Shown: positions 48,601 to 59,630 of the stretch, one piece after another
How the letters are laid out: each line of letters begins with the position of its first letter
Numbering within the stretch: the first letter of the stretch is position 1
Origin: Calocera cornea HHB12733
Lineage: Eukaryota > Basidiomycota > Dacrymycetes > Dacrymycetales > Dacrymycetaceae
NCBI GenBank assembly: GCA_001632435.1
Contig: KV424008.1
Coordinates: forward strand, 1 to 64,000
DNA length: 64,000 nt
Direction of reading: 5' to 3'
The notes under the pieces: model-generated
The model's input: only the letters and a program-made list of their open reading frames with translations
What the model was told of the DNA's origin: nothing
The model's database searches: none
Made by a program: the position numbers and the translations under genes

Positions 48601-49776
48601 TTATCTCTTGGACTTGCTCCTGATGAACTTCTCTTTCTTACTGGTTTTGAATCTGCCTCGATCTTCCTCCTCGCATCGCACGCACGAGCAGTCGAAGTAG
48701 TATTCGCTAGCCAATTGTGCTCGTCGAGTCGGCCGTGGTAATGATACAGAGACATATGAAATCGTGATTTCGTCTCCAGCCGGGAGGACGCCTCCGTCTA
48801 GGAGGATGATCGAGAAAGTCAACGGCCTGCCGAGCCCAACCATCCGCATATACTCGAGCGGTACTGCTTCCTTTTCCGACGCCCCCTCTTCCAGGGGCAT
48901 CTTGAAGATCTCGAGCGCGGTCAGCGGGTCCGCCTGTGCATTCGGCAAACAAGAGTGGTTGAAGAACGACGCCTGGGGATACACGCCCCTGGCGAAGCAC
49001 ACCCTGCTCTTAGTCCTTCCCTCAGACCTCACCCCTTCCCCAATCCGTATCTTCCCCTTCTCCCCCACCAAACCTGTAGCGACGTTCTCCTCACCCACGA
49101 AGAGGCCGAAGCCGTTGCTCTCCAGCTTGCTCGCCAGGTCTAGCACCTCATTCAGCCCCCAGCCGGCGGGGAGCAGCCCAGGCGCACAGGTGGAGAAGAG
49201 CGAGAGAAGGAAAGGCGTGTGACGAGTCCAGTCTTCGAGGTCCGACGCGGGCCAGGAGGCGAGGTGGGATTGGAGAGCCAGCACATCTTCGAACGTCGCG
49301 CGACAAAGCGGTAGCTTGACCCCGTCCTTCTGGGAATACAGGACAGCGTAGAGCTCTTCCCGCAGCAGGTCGTCTTCCTCCCTCTCTTGTGGGGAGGAAC
49401 CAGCGTCCATCTTGGCCTGGGCCAGCACTTCCAGCACCAGCACCAGCACGCCGGCAATATGCCGGTCCTTCGCCCACCCCTTGAGCTTCCTCATACCCCC
49501 GCACACCCACGCATGTTTCTTCACATTGCGCTCCCTGCATCGGGAGGAACAATATTACACCGCGTCGCACGCCTGGCAGTGGTGCGTGAAGTACGTAGGG
49601 GAGGCGAGGGAGCAGGGGAGGAAGGCGCACAGGCGCTTGCGGTGGGAGGGGAAGACGCCGAGGGCGTAGGGGAGGGCATGCAGGACGGGTGTGCCCGAGG
49701 GGAGGGGGAGCGTGGAGTGCGCCGAACGGCCTTTGGTGGGTGTCTGGCGGATGGTGAGCAGGGGGGATACGTCCAT
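48601..49776 (-). pseudogene. MYND/SET-domain protein methyltransferase gene with TAA in the MYND finger
   Basis: One frame runs from ATG 49776 to 48601 (392 codons including the stop) and is broken once, by TAA at 49555..49557. Around the stop the peptide reads HCQACDAV-stop-YCSSRCRERNVKKHAWVC, so a finger Tyr codon appears changed. Downstream is a full SET region: SNGFGLF, FFNHSCLPNA, AGDEITISYV and the post-SET DCSCVRC. This is the SMYD/Set5-like lineage. A 60-nt GT-AG segment (49535..49594) contains the stop and could be removed as an in-frame intron, losing the finger but keeping SET. So the gene is either a pseudogene or has an intronised finger; a sequencing error is also possible. The frame is open upstream to 49935. 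Confidence 0.65.
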
Positions 49777-50004
49777 TGCCAACTTTGAGGTGCAGTGGAC
49801 GAGAGAGGAATGCGGGGTAGGAGGGTGACGCGACTCGCCGAAGTGGGATGCGGCCTCGGCGCGTTGTTCCAGCGGGAGCTGACCAAGCCCTCCCAAAGCA
49901 ATCCGAATAATGAGTATTTTCCAAACAATAGTCAATAGTCAATTGATACAAAGAATTGCTGAATTTTTGAGGTTAACTACATCGTACGTCCCGGGCTATT
50001 GCGC

Positions 50005-51011
50005 TTAGATGGCATTCTCGTAGCGCTTGCTCGCCTCCTCGAAGTTGATGACGTTCCAGATGGCCTTGAGGTACTGCACAGAGGGTCAGACGGAATCAAC
50101 AGAGCACGGAGGAAGGAAACTGACCTCAGCCTTGACGTTCTTGTAGTCGATGTAGAACGCCTGCAAACAGGATGTCAGCTCAGGTATGGGCTTCTGATGG
50201 AGAAACGGTCCGTACGTGCTCCCAGATGTCGATGCCGATGATAGGCACATGAGCTGGACGCCTGTCACCACATGCAGAGCCATAGAAAGAAGTGAAACGC
50301 ACACAACAGAGGGTCCTGGTTGGCAGTGGTCACAATTTCGAGCTTCTTGTTGCTCGTGTTGAAGCCCTACACACACGTCTCATCAGCCCTTCCACCTCCA
50401 AACAGCCGAAAAGATTGCACTCACAAGCCATCCCCAGCCCGAGCCCTGGATCGCCGCCGTCTTAGCGTTCAGCTCCTTCTGGAGCGCCTCGAGCGAGCCA
50501 AAGTCCCGCTCGATCGCTTCCTTCAGCGGGCCGGGGGCAAGCTTAGCCCCGGGGGAGTTGGCGGGGGTGAGGTTCTTCCAGAACAACGTGTGGTTGATGT
50601 GTCCTATGCGAAGTGGTGAGCATGCTCTCCACCTGAAGTGGGGGGGAGGACCGGGGATAAGGAGACAGTGGGGAGAGGGCCGGAAATGATATGCGGCAGA
50701 GCGTGGGAAGGAGGCGGGTACGTACCACCGCCGTTGAACTTGAGCGCAGGCTGGAGCTTGATCCTCTCCTTAACATCGTCCGTAGCGGCATACGAGCTCT
50801 CAGCCGCATTAAGCCCGTCGACGTACGCCTTATGGTGCCGATCATGATGCAGGGTCATGATCTCCTTCGAGATGTGCGGCTCGAGCGCGTCGTATGCGTA
50901 GGGCAGCTCGGGGAGGGTGTGCTGCAGCCTCACGGCGGCGATGCCGGCGGCGGAGCGGGCGAGTGGGCGGGCGAAGGCGCGTGCGGCGGCGGGGCGGGCG
51001 AGGGAGAGCAT
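50005..51011 (-). CDS. SOD2: Mitochondrial manganese superoxide dismutase
   Basis: Six exons (50726..51011, 50425..50603, 50303..50366, 50216..50253, 50125..50160, 50005..50073) give 223 residues. The first 30 residues ([20 protein letters not shown]) form a classic mitochondrial presequence. Mature motifs are [40 protein letters not shown] and [13 protein letters not shown], which include the metal ligands (His, His, Asp, His). It converts superoxide to peroxide in the matrix. Splice sites were chosen to restore [20 protein letters not shown]. Two exons are under 40 nt. Confidence 0.93.
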
Positions 51012-51511
51012 GGTGGTGGCTTTGACAGACGGTGGGCAGAGGGGAAGTAAGAATAGGAAGAGGGTGGATAACGAGGTGCCTATATGCACACCACTGGGCT
51101 GGCGCGAACGTGAACTCGCTCAGAGTGGGAGCGGGAGCAGTTGTGACGTCGACCGGGCGACGAATGAGCATCGGGCAAGCCGAGCGAAACCGCACAAAGC
51201 GACTCCGAGCATCCCCGCGGCCGGGCACGGCGGGGCTTCTGCCGGCACTCCTCGACTCGTCACCTCCCACATCGGCGCTCGAGGCCTCGGTCATGTGTGG
51301 TCAATCTGATGACCAGGCTTCGGACGTCCGAGGCATATGCACAAGCATCACAAATGAGCCTCAGAGGAGAGAGGAATAGGACACTTCATGCAATTGCTTT
51401 CGGCACATACATGCCATGTTTGATAGATACCATGATATGCTTTCACGGACACGGGATGATAGAGAGGAAGGAACGGAGCGAGAGGGAAGCACACTACTTG
51501 CAGGCGGGAGT
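51012..51511. promoter_or_regulatory. SOD2 promoter side and IF1 3' side
   Basis: Five hundred bp lies between the SOD2 start and the IF1 stop (both minus). No further gene is apparent. Confidence 0.45.
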
Positions 51512-52059
51512 TCACTTGCTCTTGGTACCCTCGCCGGCGACCTTCTCCGCGAGCTGGTCGTGCTCCGCCTCGAGCCTGGCCTGCACAAGCCGCACCGTCA
51601 GCCTCCGTTGTCTAGCAGCATACTAAAGCCCGAGGAGTCGGGTTAGGGACTTACGATCTCCTCCCTCTGCGCCTTCAACTGGGCGGGTGTCAGTACTTCG
51701 GCCGACCGGAAGGGATGGGATGGGACGTACAGACTCCCTCAGCTTTTCCAGCTTCGCCTTCTCCTGTTCGCGGATGAAGATGTCTGCTCTCTATCAGCCT
51801 CTGCACCCTACTAAGCCGCTCCGTTCGAACTCACCCTCCTGGGCCTTCTCCCTCTTCCTATTGACGCACCATATTAGCGAGAGTAAACGGGGCAGTTGTG
51901 GAAGCGAACGCACCCGAATCCCTGGCTGGTAGCCACACTGCCCTCGCTCCTGCCATCGCTGTACATCCTCCCGAACGCAGGCTTGAGGGACTGGGCCGGG
52001 CGGGCAAGCGCAGCGGGGCGGACAAGAGCGGCGCGGCGGGCAAGGACGGTGCGGTACAT
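51512..52059 (-). CDS. INH1: Mitochondrial F1F0-ATPase inhibitor (IF1)
   Basis: Five small exons (51914..52059, 51835..51857, 51731..51783, 51655..51678, 51512..51580) give 104 residues. An Arg/Ala-rich mitochondrial presequence (MYRTVLARRAALVRPAALA) precedes the inhibitory segment SEGSVATSQGFGKREKAQED. A single long coiled coil follows (IREQEKAKLEKLRESLKAQREEIARLEAE, shown here as one helix across two junctions). IF1 blocks ATP hydrolysis by F1 when the matrix becomes acidic. Total length and layout fit fungal IF1. Two exons are 23 and 24 nt, so gene finders could miss it. It shares a 311-bp promoter region with dynactin p62. Confidence 0.88.
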
Positions 52060-52370
52060 TCTGTTTTTCTAGAAAGTGACAAGCGGCAAAGAACGTGATG
52101 TCAGATGGATCTGGGCGGCAAAGGCGAGGGGAGAACCGACCTTTATACTAGTGTGTGGTTGGGGGTGCTTGGTGCTGGGAGGGTTGAGCGGGCGGAGCAG
52201 GAGCCACTTGGTAGAGCGGGACGGGAGAAGACGGAGCCAATCGACTTGGACAGCACAGCCCCTTGGACCCTGTGGCTTCGGCGCGTCCTGCGCGGCCCGT
52301 CCGACATCGACCTCGACATCGCGTGCGTACACCGAGCTCTACACCCCCAAGGAGTTCAATCGGGAGAAGG
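52060..52370. promoter_or_regulatory. Divergent promoter, IF1 and dynactin p62
   Basis: This region of 311 bp separates the two start codons. It contains AGCCAATCG near 52234, a CCAAT-type element. No ORF within it shows family features. Confidence 0.45.
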
Positions 52371-54115
52371 ATGTCCGGCCCGCCAGTGCTGTACCACTGC
52401 CCCTGCTCCTCCCTGCATGCCCCGCCCCCGACGCTCCCGAGCGCATCCTACCAGTCCCACCCGCTCGACATGCTCTACTTCTGCCCCGAGTGCGACGCCG
52501 TGCGCTGCCCGCGCTGTGTCAGCGTTGAGGTCTCCACTTATTACTGCCCAAATTGCCTGTTTGAGGTGCCTAGTGCGAGCGTGAGGGCGGAGAAGAACCG
52601 GTGCGCTTTTTGCTCCTTGCTTTTTGCATGTCTCCGTCCTGATGCGTTGTTGTGCCAGATGCGCGAGGAACTGCTTCGTATGCCCTTCATGCGAGAACAC
52701 ACTGCAGACAGTGCCGATGGACCCCTCCAGCTCGGCTGCCGCAGAAGGGGAGAACAAGGAGCGCTTCATTCTCTACTGCACGTACTGCCGCTGGGACTCC
52801 ACCGTGGTGGGGATGACATTCGATAAACCGCAGGGCCTTGCTTGTGTGTTCTCCCTGCACTCTCATGGTAAGAACTGAGCTGACGGGAAGCAGCGCAACT
52901 TCAAAGGATCGAGGATGATTCACCGTCGACCAGAGAGTTGGAAAGACTCAGGGACCACTTTGAGCCGCTCATTCGGCCACGCACCTCCCTGCACCCGTAC
53001 CACCAAACGGGCACGAACGCGGCCGCCCTCGCGGCCCTCCGCCGCGACCGCGACCGAGACCGTGACTCGCACTCGCTGCGCTCCAGCCGGCTCGGCCGCT
53101 CGGTCGGCGCTGGAAGGGAGAGGGAGCGTGCCGAGCCGAGGGAGAAGGAGAAGTGGGAGGATGATCTGCCGGCGTTTAGGGCTATGGAGCGGGAGGGCGA
53201 GGTCGAGGAGAGGGAGGAGATGGCCTGGCTTAGGGGGTTGGGGGAGGTCGAGGAGGTTGCGAGTCTACGGCAGAGGGCGACGGAGACGTGGGATGGGAGC
53301 ATACGCCCGAGGTGTGTGTATGCGCTATACTGAACGAGACCAGAGGCTGACTGTACGGTAGTGACCAACGGCCACTCCGTCTACCCCTGCAGAGCAAGAA
53401 GTCCAAGCGCTGCCCAGCATGCCGGCACATCCTCATCCGCCCAGAGCAGAAAGCTCAGTCCACAAAGTTCAAGGTCAAGATCGTCGCGTCGAACTACCTG
53501 CCCGCGCTCGAAGTCTCCAGACCGGAGGACGTCGCCTTCGCTGCTCATGCACGAAGGCGCACGGGCGGCACAGCGCAGGGCACGGGGATGGTGGAGGACC
53601 TCCAGCCGGGACGGACATACCATTTCCTCCTAGCGCTCACGAACCCGCTATACGACCCTATCAACGTGCGGCTCGCGCTGCAGCAGCCTGCCGAGACGGG
53701 CAAGAAGCCAACGTTCGCAGTCTCCCTCCCGACCAACACTATCACCGTCGCTGCGTTCACAGATGCGTGGGACTACGACGAGGACGAGGGTGCGGACGAG
53801 GATGCGGGCCGCCCAGGGCAGGGGAGGGACGAGCGTGACGCGCGCGGACGGTGGAAGCTCGGCGTCGTGGAGCGGAAAGCGAACACGACCAAGGTGGGCG
53901 GTGAGCTCATTATGGGGAAGGACGCACAGGGAGACGTCAAGTTCAACCTGTTCGTTACGTACACGTACAAGTCGGAAGATCCCCAGGCAGCGCCTGTCGA
54001 CGAGAAGGAGGGTAAGGCCGAACCGGAGCTGAAAACATTCGCCTTCTGGACAGTGGTCCACCTGGGGATGGTGCCTCCCAGGCAGCCAGACTCTGCTGTC
54101 CCACCAACCGTGTAG
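52371..54115 (+). CDS. Dynactin subunit p62 (DCTN4)
   Basis: Four exons (52371..52600, 52659..52843, 52894..53311, 53362..54115) give 528 residues. The N-terminal part is a zinc-binding region with pairs CPC, CPEC, CPRC, CPNC, CFVCPSC and CTYC. The middle has a helical and RD-repeat stretch (DRDRDRDS). RPLRLPLQSKKSKRCPACRH is the conserved p62 signature. The C-terminal half is beta-rich (TYHFLLALTNPLYDPINVRL). p62 caps the pointed end of the dynactin filament, the dynein cofactor. Introns are confirmed by restoring QGLASQLQRIEDD and SDQRPLRLPL. Length is a little under fungal orthologues that I recall. Confidence 0.9.
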
Positions 54116-54244
54116 CGCTGTACTTTCTCCTGTCCGTTTCTCTTGGTCACATTATCATTCCGTATGCTGCACACAGCGATACCATGCATTGTAATACACA
54201 GGGCCGATCGGATACCGTAATGACCCACGTTTTGTTTCACTTGC

Positions 54245-55536
54245 TCATACTGCTCGACCGCCGATCGCACGGATGACGTTCTCGTACACAGTGAAGATGA
54301 TGCCGCCGCTCAGCTGCAATCATTGTGAGCACAGATACCAAAAGGCCGACCACAGAAGAACTCACGATGAGCCGTGCTAGCCGGGGCGTTGTCCCCTTCC
54401 AGAACCGCAGCACGCCCTCCTCCGTAAATATTCTGTAGGCGCAATGGAATGAGTTGCGGTACTGCTGCCTCGCCGTCAGGGACTGCATGCGTGTCTTGAT
54501 CACATCCAGGGGCATCGTCACATCTGTCACTCTCATGAGTACATGTTGAAGCAGAATGATGGCTGTACGCACAGACAGTCACGATCCCCGCGATCGCCCC
54601 GATGCCAAAGGTCACCCAGCTGGGCAGCGCCTGCCCCGGTCGTGCGTTCCCTTGCACAAACTGCTTCATCGTCGAGTACGTCGAGAAGCGCACCGCAGAG
54701 TTCGCGCCTTGCCGCATCATCTGTCCTCGTCTCAGCTTGGCACGGGCAGGATGACATGGAGCGTGCTCACGACAGGGAACAGACCGCGGTATATACCTGC
54801 AATACCCTCCTCCCGTATGATCGCCGCTGTGCCCGGTATGACACCCTTTGGATACTTGGGCTCTGCTCGCCGCGAATCGTCAATCAGCTTCGTCCTGAGT
54901 CAAAGTTAGATGAACCAGATGGCCCTGCATATATGAAACGCACTTGATCGTCTCAGTCGGCGTGACCGCAATGATTGCCTCCATCATACCCGCTCCCAAG
55001 CCTGCTACTAGGCTTCGTGGTGGTGAGACCTTGCCCTGAGATGATCATCAGCCTCGCTTCAAACGACGTTGTGAGAAGCACGCACATCCTTATCCGCTAG
55101 CATTCCCTTGAAGTAATCATAGCACAAGAATCGCACGCCCGCTTTGGCCGCATTGCCTATTATAGGAGCTCCAACACCAGCATAAAGGCCAAGAATGCCT
55201 CGATCGCGAATCGTTTCTCGGACGATCGTTATGGGTCCGGGCGCCTGTAGCAGGGTTAGGACAGTGCTCGATGTGCTTGAAGCGCTCAACTAGCCTTCTG
55301 ACCAACGGCATATGTGAATTGGGATTGCGTCTAATGTGATGCGTTTAGCACCGTTCTACACTCGACGTCGGCATCGGCCCACCTTGACGAATTCAGCGGG
55401 GTACGTCAGGAAACTCTCCGTAGCGCCTGTGCCCGCCTGTCAACCATGACTCGACCACAAATACCCCACTGCGCGTACCAGCTATCGCCCCGGCAAATAG
55501 CGAGTGGAACGGCTTCTCTTTACCCTTCGCAGACAT
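54245..55536 (-). CDS. CTP1: Mitochondrial tricarboxylate (citrate) carrier
   Basis: Nine exons (55479..55536, 55383..55426, 55295..55330, 55086..55244, 54944..55035, 54771..54894, 54573..54720, 54366..54523, 54245..54313) give 295 residues. The three carrier signatures PAEFVK, PTETIK and PLDVIK (Px[DE]xx[KR]) mark three repeats of two membrane helices each. GAIAGATESFLTYP, MRQGANSAVRFSTY and TMPLDVIKTRMQSL are typical of citrate carriers, which exchange citrate for malate across the inner membrane. Intron 3 appears to use a GC donor (AAG|GCTAGT), so that border is the least certain. It is divergent from the uroporphyrinogen synthase gene, with 153 bp between starts. Confidence 0.9.
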
Positions 55537-55689
55537 ATCGGGTGAGCAGAGGAGAGGGGATTTGGAGGAAGATCGTGACGGTGAAACTCAGGCGCTCTCC
55601 ACTTTTCCCGCGCGCCGCGAATCGGCAGTCAGGGTACCGGTCCCGGCGATGTGTGCCGACCGAACAGCGCCTTCCTTTGTTTACCACCA

Positions 55690-56694
55690 ATGCGCCAAAA
55701 AGCGGTCCTTGTCCTCAAGTCGCCAAGTACGAACGACGCTTCACTAGACCCATACTACAATACTTTATCTGAACGGGGATACTCTGCTTACTTCATACCC
55801 GTCTTGGAAGATGCCTTCTGCAATGAGAGCGACTTAGACAGCACCTTGCTGGCAGGTCCATCGACTGTCTCTGGCGTCATAGTCACGAGTGGACGAGCCG
55901 TCAAAGCATGGGAGAGCTCTGTTCAGCGTATCATGTCTTCTCGCGCCACGAGCCGAACCTCCGGTCGGTCTTTCGGGTTATTCCACCCGTAGCACTCAAC
56001 CTGAGGGACCTCAGGATGGGATCGAATACCGTTCTACGCCGTAGGACCCAAGACCGCCGAGCAAATGCGCTCAATGGCCACCGCACACGACTTTGAGCCT
56101 TCTCTTTGCCCATCAATAGTCCTAGGAGACGAAGCATCCGGGACGGGCGAGCGACTCGCACACTTCCTCGTGGAGGATGTGGCCAAGAGGGGAAAACCAC
56201 ACCCGTCCCAGTCGATGTTATACCTCACGGGCGACAAGGTTTCCGACAAGATACGCAGTATTCTGGTACAAGCGGGCATATTGGTCACATCTCTTCAGGT
56301 GTACGAGACCAGATCCTCCTCTACCTTCGAATCCGACCTCAATGTCCTATTGAGGACCTTTGCAGGTGCGTCTCCATTCGCGGATCGCCATGCGTAAGAA
56401 ACGAGCTGACCCTGCTTAGACGACGAAGAACTCTCCTGGGTCACGTTCTTCTCCCCATCGGGAGCACGAACTGCACTCCCATCCCTTCGGCGCCTATACC
56501 AGCTGAGCACCACGGATGATGTCGCCACAAACCACACCGGTCCTCACGTTGCAGCCATTGGTCCTACGACGGCTTCATTTCTTCAGGACAGTTGCAAGCT
56601 GGTTGTTGGAGCCGTGGCACAGAAGCCTGATCCGCTTGCTCTAGCCGACGCAATATCAGCATTTGATGGACGCCATGATGCCCCGGTCTCTTAG
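55690..56694 (+). CDS. HEM4: Uroporphyrinogen-III synthase
   Basis: Three exons (55690..55963, 56015..56365, 56420..56694) give 299 residues. The enzyme cyclises hydroxymethylbilane to uroporphyrinogen III in haem synthesis. Visible marks are the first-domain start (AVLVLKSPSTND), GVIVTSGRAVKAW, PFYAVGPKTAEQM, then LYLTGDK, the conserved LSWVTFFSPSGARTAL, and AAIGPTTASFL. Sequence identity in this family is low, but the order of motifs is right. The acceptor of intron 1 could also be 9 nt upstream at 56005, keeping the frame. Cytosolic; no targeting peptide is evident. Confidence 0.88.
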
Positions 56695-57142
56695 CTAGGT
56701 GCCGTACCATCCGCCATCTACGCGGTCACCCTACTTACTACTCAGACAGTTGAACGACAATTATGAGCTTGTTATCCGGCTGCAAACGGTCTTGTGGAAC
56801 AGACTGCTAGGCTAGAGTGGACACAGTAGGAATCGCGCCCAATTGAGGACCACCCACAGCTTGTGAACCATCGGCTCAGCCGCACCGCATTGTTACATGG
56901 TATCCAACCAAGGTTGTGACTACCAGTGTCGTATCTCTAACCACAGCCTGACGAGCATCCCAAAGCCAACCCGTGAAGGACTGCAATGCCTCGCCGGAGC
57001 CCAAGCGGACGAGACTTGTTGTATGTATGCATTGCCCTAACTATGTATATTGACGCTGCCTAATGACATGGTTACAATGTATATTGACGCTGCCTAATGA
57101 CATGGTTACAAAGAAGTATCGCCAAGGGGTCTGTTCAAGAAC
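56695..57142. other. Intergenic between convergent genes
   Basis: About 450 bp lies between the HEM4 stop and the stop of a minus-strand zinc-cluster gene. Apart from the 34-bp tandem duplication, I see nothing. Confidence 0.45.
57043..57110. repeat. 34-bp perfect tandem duplication
   Basis: 57043..57076 and 57077..57110 are identical 34-bp units beginning ATGTATATTGACGC. They lie just 3' of the zinc-cluster gene at 57143, so they may fall in its 3' UTR. Confidence 0.9.
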
Positions 57143-58022
57143 TCATGGACCGGATGATGGAATACTGCGATCTGTCTCGCTCGCCCCTGACGAAGCATAG
57201 TGTACAACATAGCGAAACAAGCCGATAACCGTGGTTATAAGCAGCACTCCTGCCACACAAGCACGTGCAGCCTCGTATGCCCAGCTCGTGAAAGAGCGTA
57301 ACCCTGCACGCGTGCACAAGCACCCGGCAAAGGCACAGAGAAGCGAAGTGAAGAGCGTCCATAGTGACTCGCCCGGGGCAACATGGATGGCGACAGAGGG
57401 GACCGGTCGCTCAGCTCCTTCGTCAGCGCTTCCTTCATCAGGTTCATCGTTCCTCAGAGAAACGCCTTGCGGTTCAAGGGGATAACCGGAGACATTCGGA
57501 GAAGAGTCGCCGAAGGCGCCCCAGCTGGAATCACCACCAGACTCCCCCTCCTCGAGTGCCGACGGGGTGACGGAAGCCTGCAGGGACCGCAGCCCAGCAC
57601 CCTGCTTATCCCGGGGTGGGCCGGGCGCAGGAAAGTGCAGAGGGCCATTCTTTCCGGCCAACCCGGTGGCATTAGAGTACGAGGATGCAGAGCCTCCGGC
57701 TGATTGGCGGATCGGATGACCGTACCGGCGCAAGTCCACGCCGCTAAATGTGCATGGTCTCTGCCAACTCTCCGTCAGAACCGTGAGAAAGCAACCACAG
57801 AAGAAACCAGCGCACACATTTTTCTTCACACAGTTTGAGCAATGCGAAGCCCCCTGCTCGTAATCGCATTTTCTTTTCCTGATACTCAGAATAAGGCTGG
57901 TTTTGACTGAATCTGCGAGCAGCCCAAACGCACGATCGCTTACAAGGGTCGCATACCAGCCGTCGGTATCTACGACGCAAGGTGTTCTCACTGAGTGTTC
58001 CAGAGCTCTCGGCGCGCCCCAT
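57143..58022 (-). CDS. Small Zn2Cys6 protein with C-terminal membrane segments
   Basis: Exons 57934..58022, 57818..57878 and 57143..57760 give 255 residues. Splicing assembles CDPC-KRSKRK-C-DYEQGASH-C-SN-C-VKKNRP-C (Cys 24, 27, 34, 43, 46, 53), a standard fungal zinc cluster. The middle is Ser/Gly/Pro-rich and unstructured. The C-terminal part has LWTLFTSLLCAFAGCLC and then SFTSWAYEAARACVAGVLLI running into a helix and RYVVHY. The last part aligns with the 28.4 kb gene (SFAAW...AR...V.G...VIVRY). Both introns fall at the same residues of the cluster as in the 28.4 kb and 58.4 kb genes. It may be a membrane-tethered regulator; no functional evidence is in the sequence. Confidence 0.72.
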
Positions 58023-58359
58023 GACAGTTGGTGGTAGGTGCTGTACAGACGAGTCGTGAGGCAAGCAGCAGCTCCCTACGGGTTGCAACGACACCAGTCT
58101 TTTGGTTGTCGTGCTCCTGACGTGCATTCCCGGGGCATGCGATCTCTCTGGCAGTGCACTGCCTCTATCAATTGCCAGCACTCCGGGGCAAGGTGGGCTC
58201 CAAGTCCTTTCCCGAAGAGTTCATCTGAGGTTTGCCCCGCATACAGTCCAGGCAATCAGCTTATGTGAACAATTCGCTCATATACAGTACTGTGTAGATC
58301 AGAAATGGGACCAGAAGCCATCACGCATACACCGTGTAAAGAAACCTATTCTGGGGGGT

Positions 58360-59090
58360 TCAAGCCTTCTCTACCTTCAAGTGGACCTCACCCTGCTCCA
58401 TGGTGACCAGGACCCCACCTTCGAGCAGTGCCCGAGTTGCCTCTGGTGTCCAAATTGGGAAGCATCGTAAGCTCTTCCCCATGCACAAGCAATCCACCTC
58501 GGCATGAGCGAGTCGAGTGACGAGTATTTGCATTCGTCGCATGCCATCTGGATGTGATACCTCCCAGCGAGTGATGTGGTCGCCTGCCTGATCGATAGCT
58601 GTGGTATCATTGCTCGCCTCTCCTTCTGGTGTTGCAGAGGAATGCACGGATATCGGATCGGAGGCAGGTATGCCTTCTGCGGGCACCTCTGTGGAGGGAT
58701 AGGTGCAGGCGATCTTAAGACGCGAGATTCAGTTGGGTGTTCAGAAAGCGGCTGAAGTAAGGACGTCCACTCACATTTCGAAGTGTACAATTTGTACAAG
58801 GCATCTTGGTATCACACCTGAAGTGCCTGTCTCTGAGTATCAGATCACTGCTGACGCCTCAAGCGTCACAAGTACTACAGTATATGTACATACTTTCCAC
58901 TGCAGAACGCACATGCCTCCCGACCACCAACGCGAACATCGTTCGGAGGCGGCCTTGTGTTTTCCCTTGGCTTTGAGCTGGGATGAAGTGTCCATCCACT
59001 CTGGCGCATCGCCCATGCCAAGTATTCGTGATGGGCGTGGATGCCGGGGTACAAGAGAGATGCCATCGTCGACGCTGCTTGGAGCGACAT
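58360..59090 (-). CDS. Small Zn2Cys6 protein without membrane tail
   Basis: Exons 58894..59090, 58775..58826 and 58360..58713 give 200 residues. The joined sequence carries CAFC-SGKHFR-C-DTKMP-C-TN-C-TLRNIA-C with cysteines at 60, 63, 70, 76, 79 and 86, the same numbers as in the 28.4 kb protein. The first two exons are 197 and 52 nt in both genes. The C-terminal third (ITRWEVSHPDGMRRMQILVT, then TRALLEGGVLVTMEQGEV) looks like a small soluble domain that I do not recognise. No membrane helix is evident. It stands head to tail with the 57.1 kb paralogue, 337 bp away. The start Met is inferred, because the frame is open further upstream. Confidence 0.68.
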
Positions 59091-59630
59091 GAAAGGGTAT
59101 GACTCTGCGCGTATGCGTCGCCCGTCAGTGGGCTGTGCATGATTGGGTCGCCATGCCAGTAGCGCGCCGCGCGAAGGGTATCTCATGATCCGACTCCTTT
59201 CATGAATGACACGGATTCTCCAGATGAAAGGAGGGGCCGAAGAGGCTCCGGGAGTCTCAACACGGATCCTTCTCGGACAAAGAGCGGAGAGATGAAAGAG
59301 GGTGTGATTGTCAGCTAGCATATGTAGACATGTATGGAAACAGAGGCCACCATGCGCAGACCAAGATGACGTCGTAAGTAGTATAATTAGCAGAGGCAAC
59401 GGACGGGTGGTGGGCAACGCAGAGACGACGGGACAGAGAGGAATAGAACAAAGTTGCAAGTATTAGTGGGGTCATGCATAATCGAGATATTCATCCAAAG
59501 CAGATGGAGGAAGAGAGAGGGTAGGTGGTAGGGGACCGACCGGTATCAGCGTAGAATGGGTCTTTTGTTCTACGTCGCCGTAGGGTAAAAAAAGGAAAAG
59601 CAGCAAAGCGAGGAGCAAAGAAGAAAGTGT
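59091..59630. other. Intergenic
   Basis: About 540 bp lies between the zinc-cluster start and the KIN4-like stop, both on the minus strand. The zinc-cluster frame stays open upstream to 59459 but without recognisable sequence. No separate gene is supported. Confidence 0.4.

Noticed and set aside
48495..48760. ORF overlapping the end of the SET gene
   Set aside because: It is out of frame with both the photolyase and SET genes and lacks motifs.
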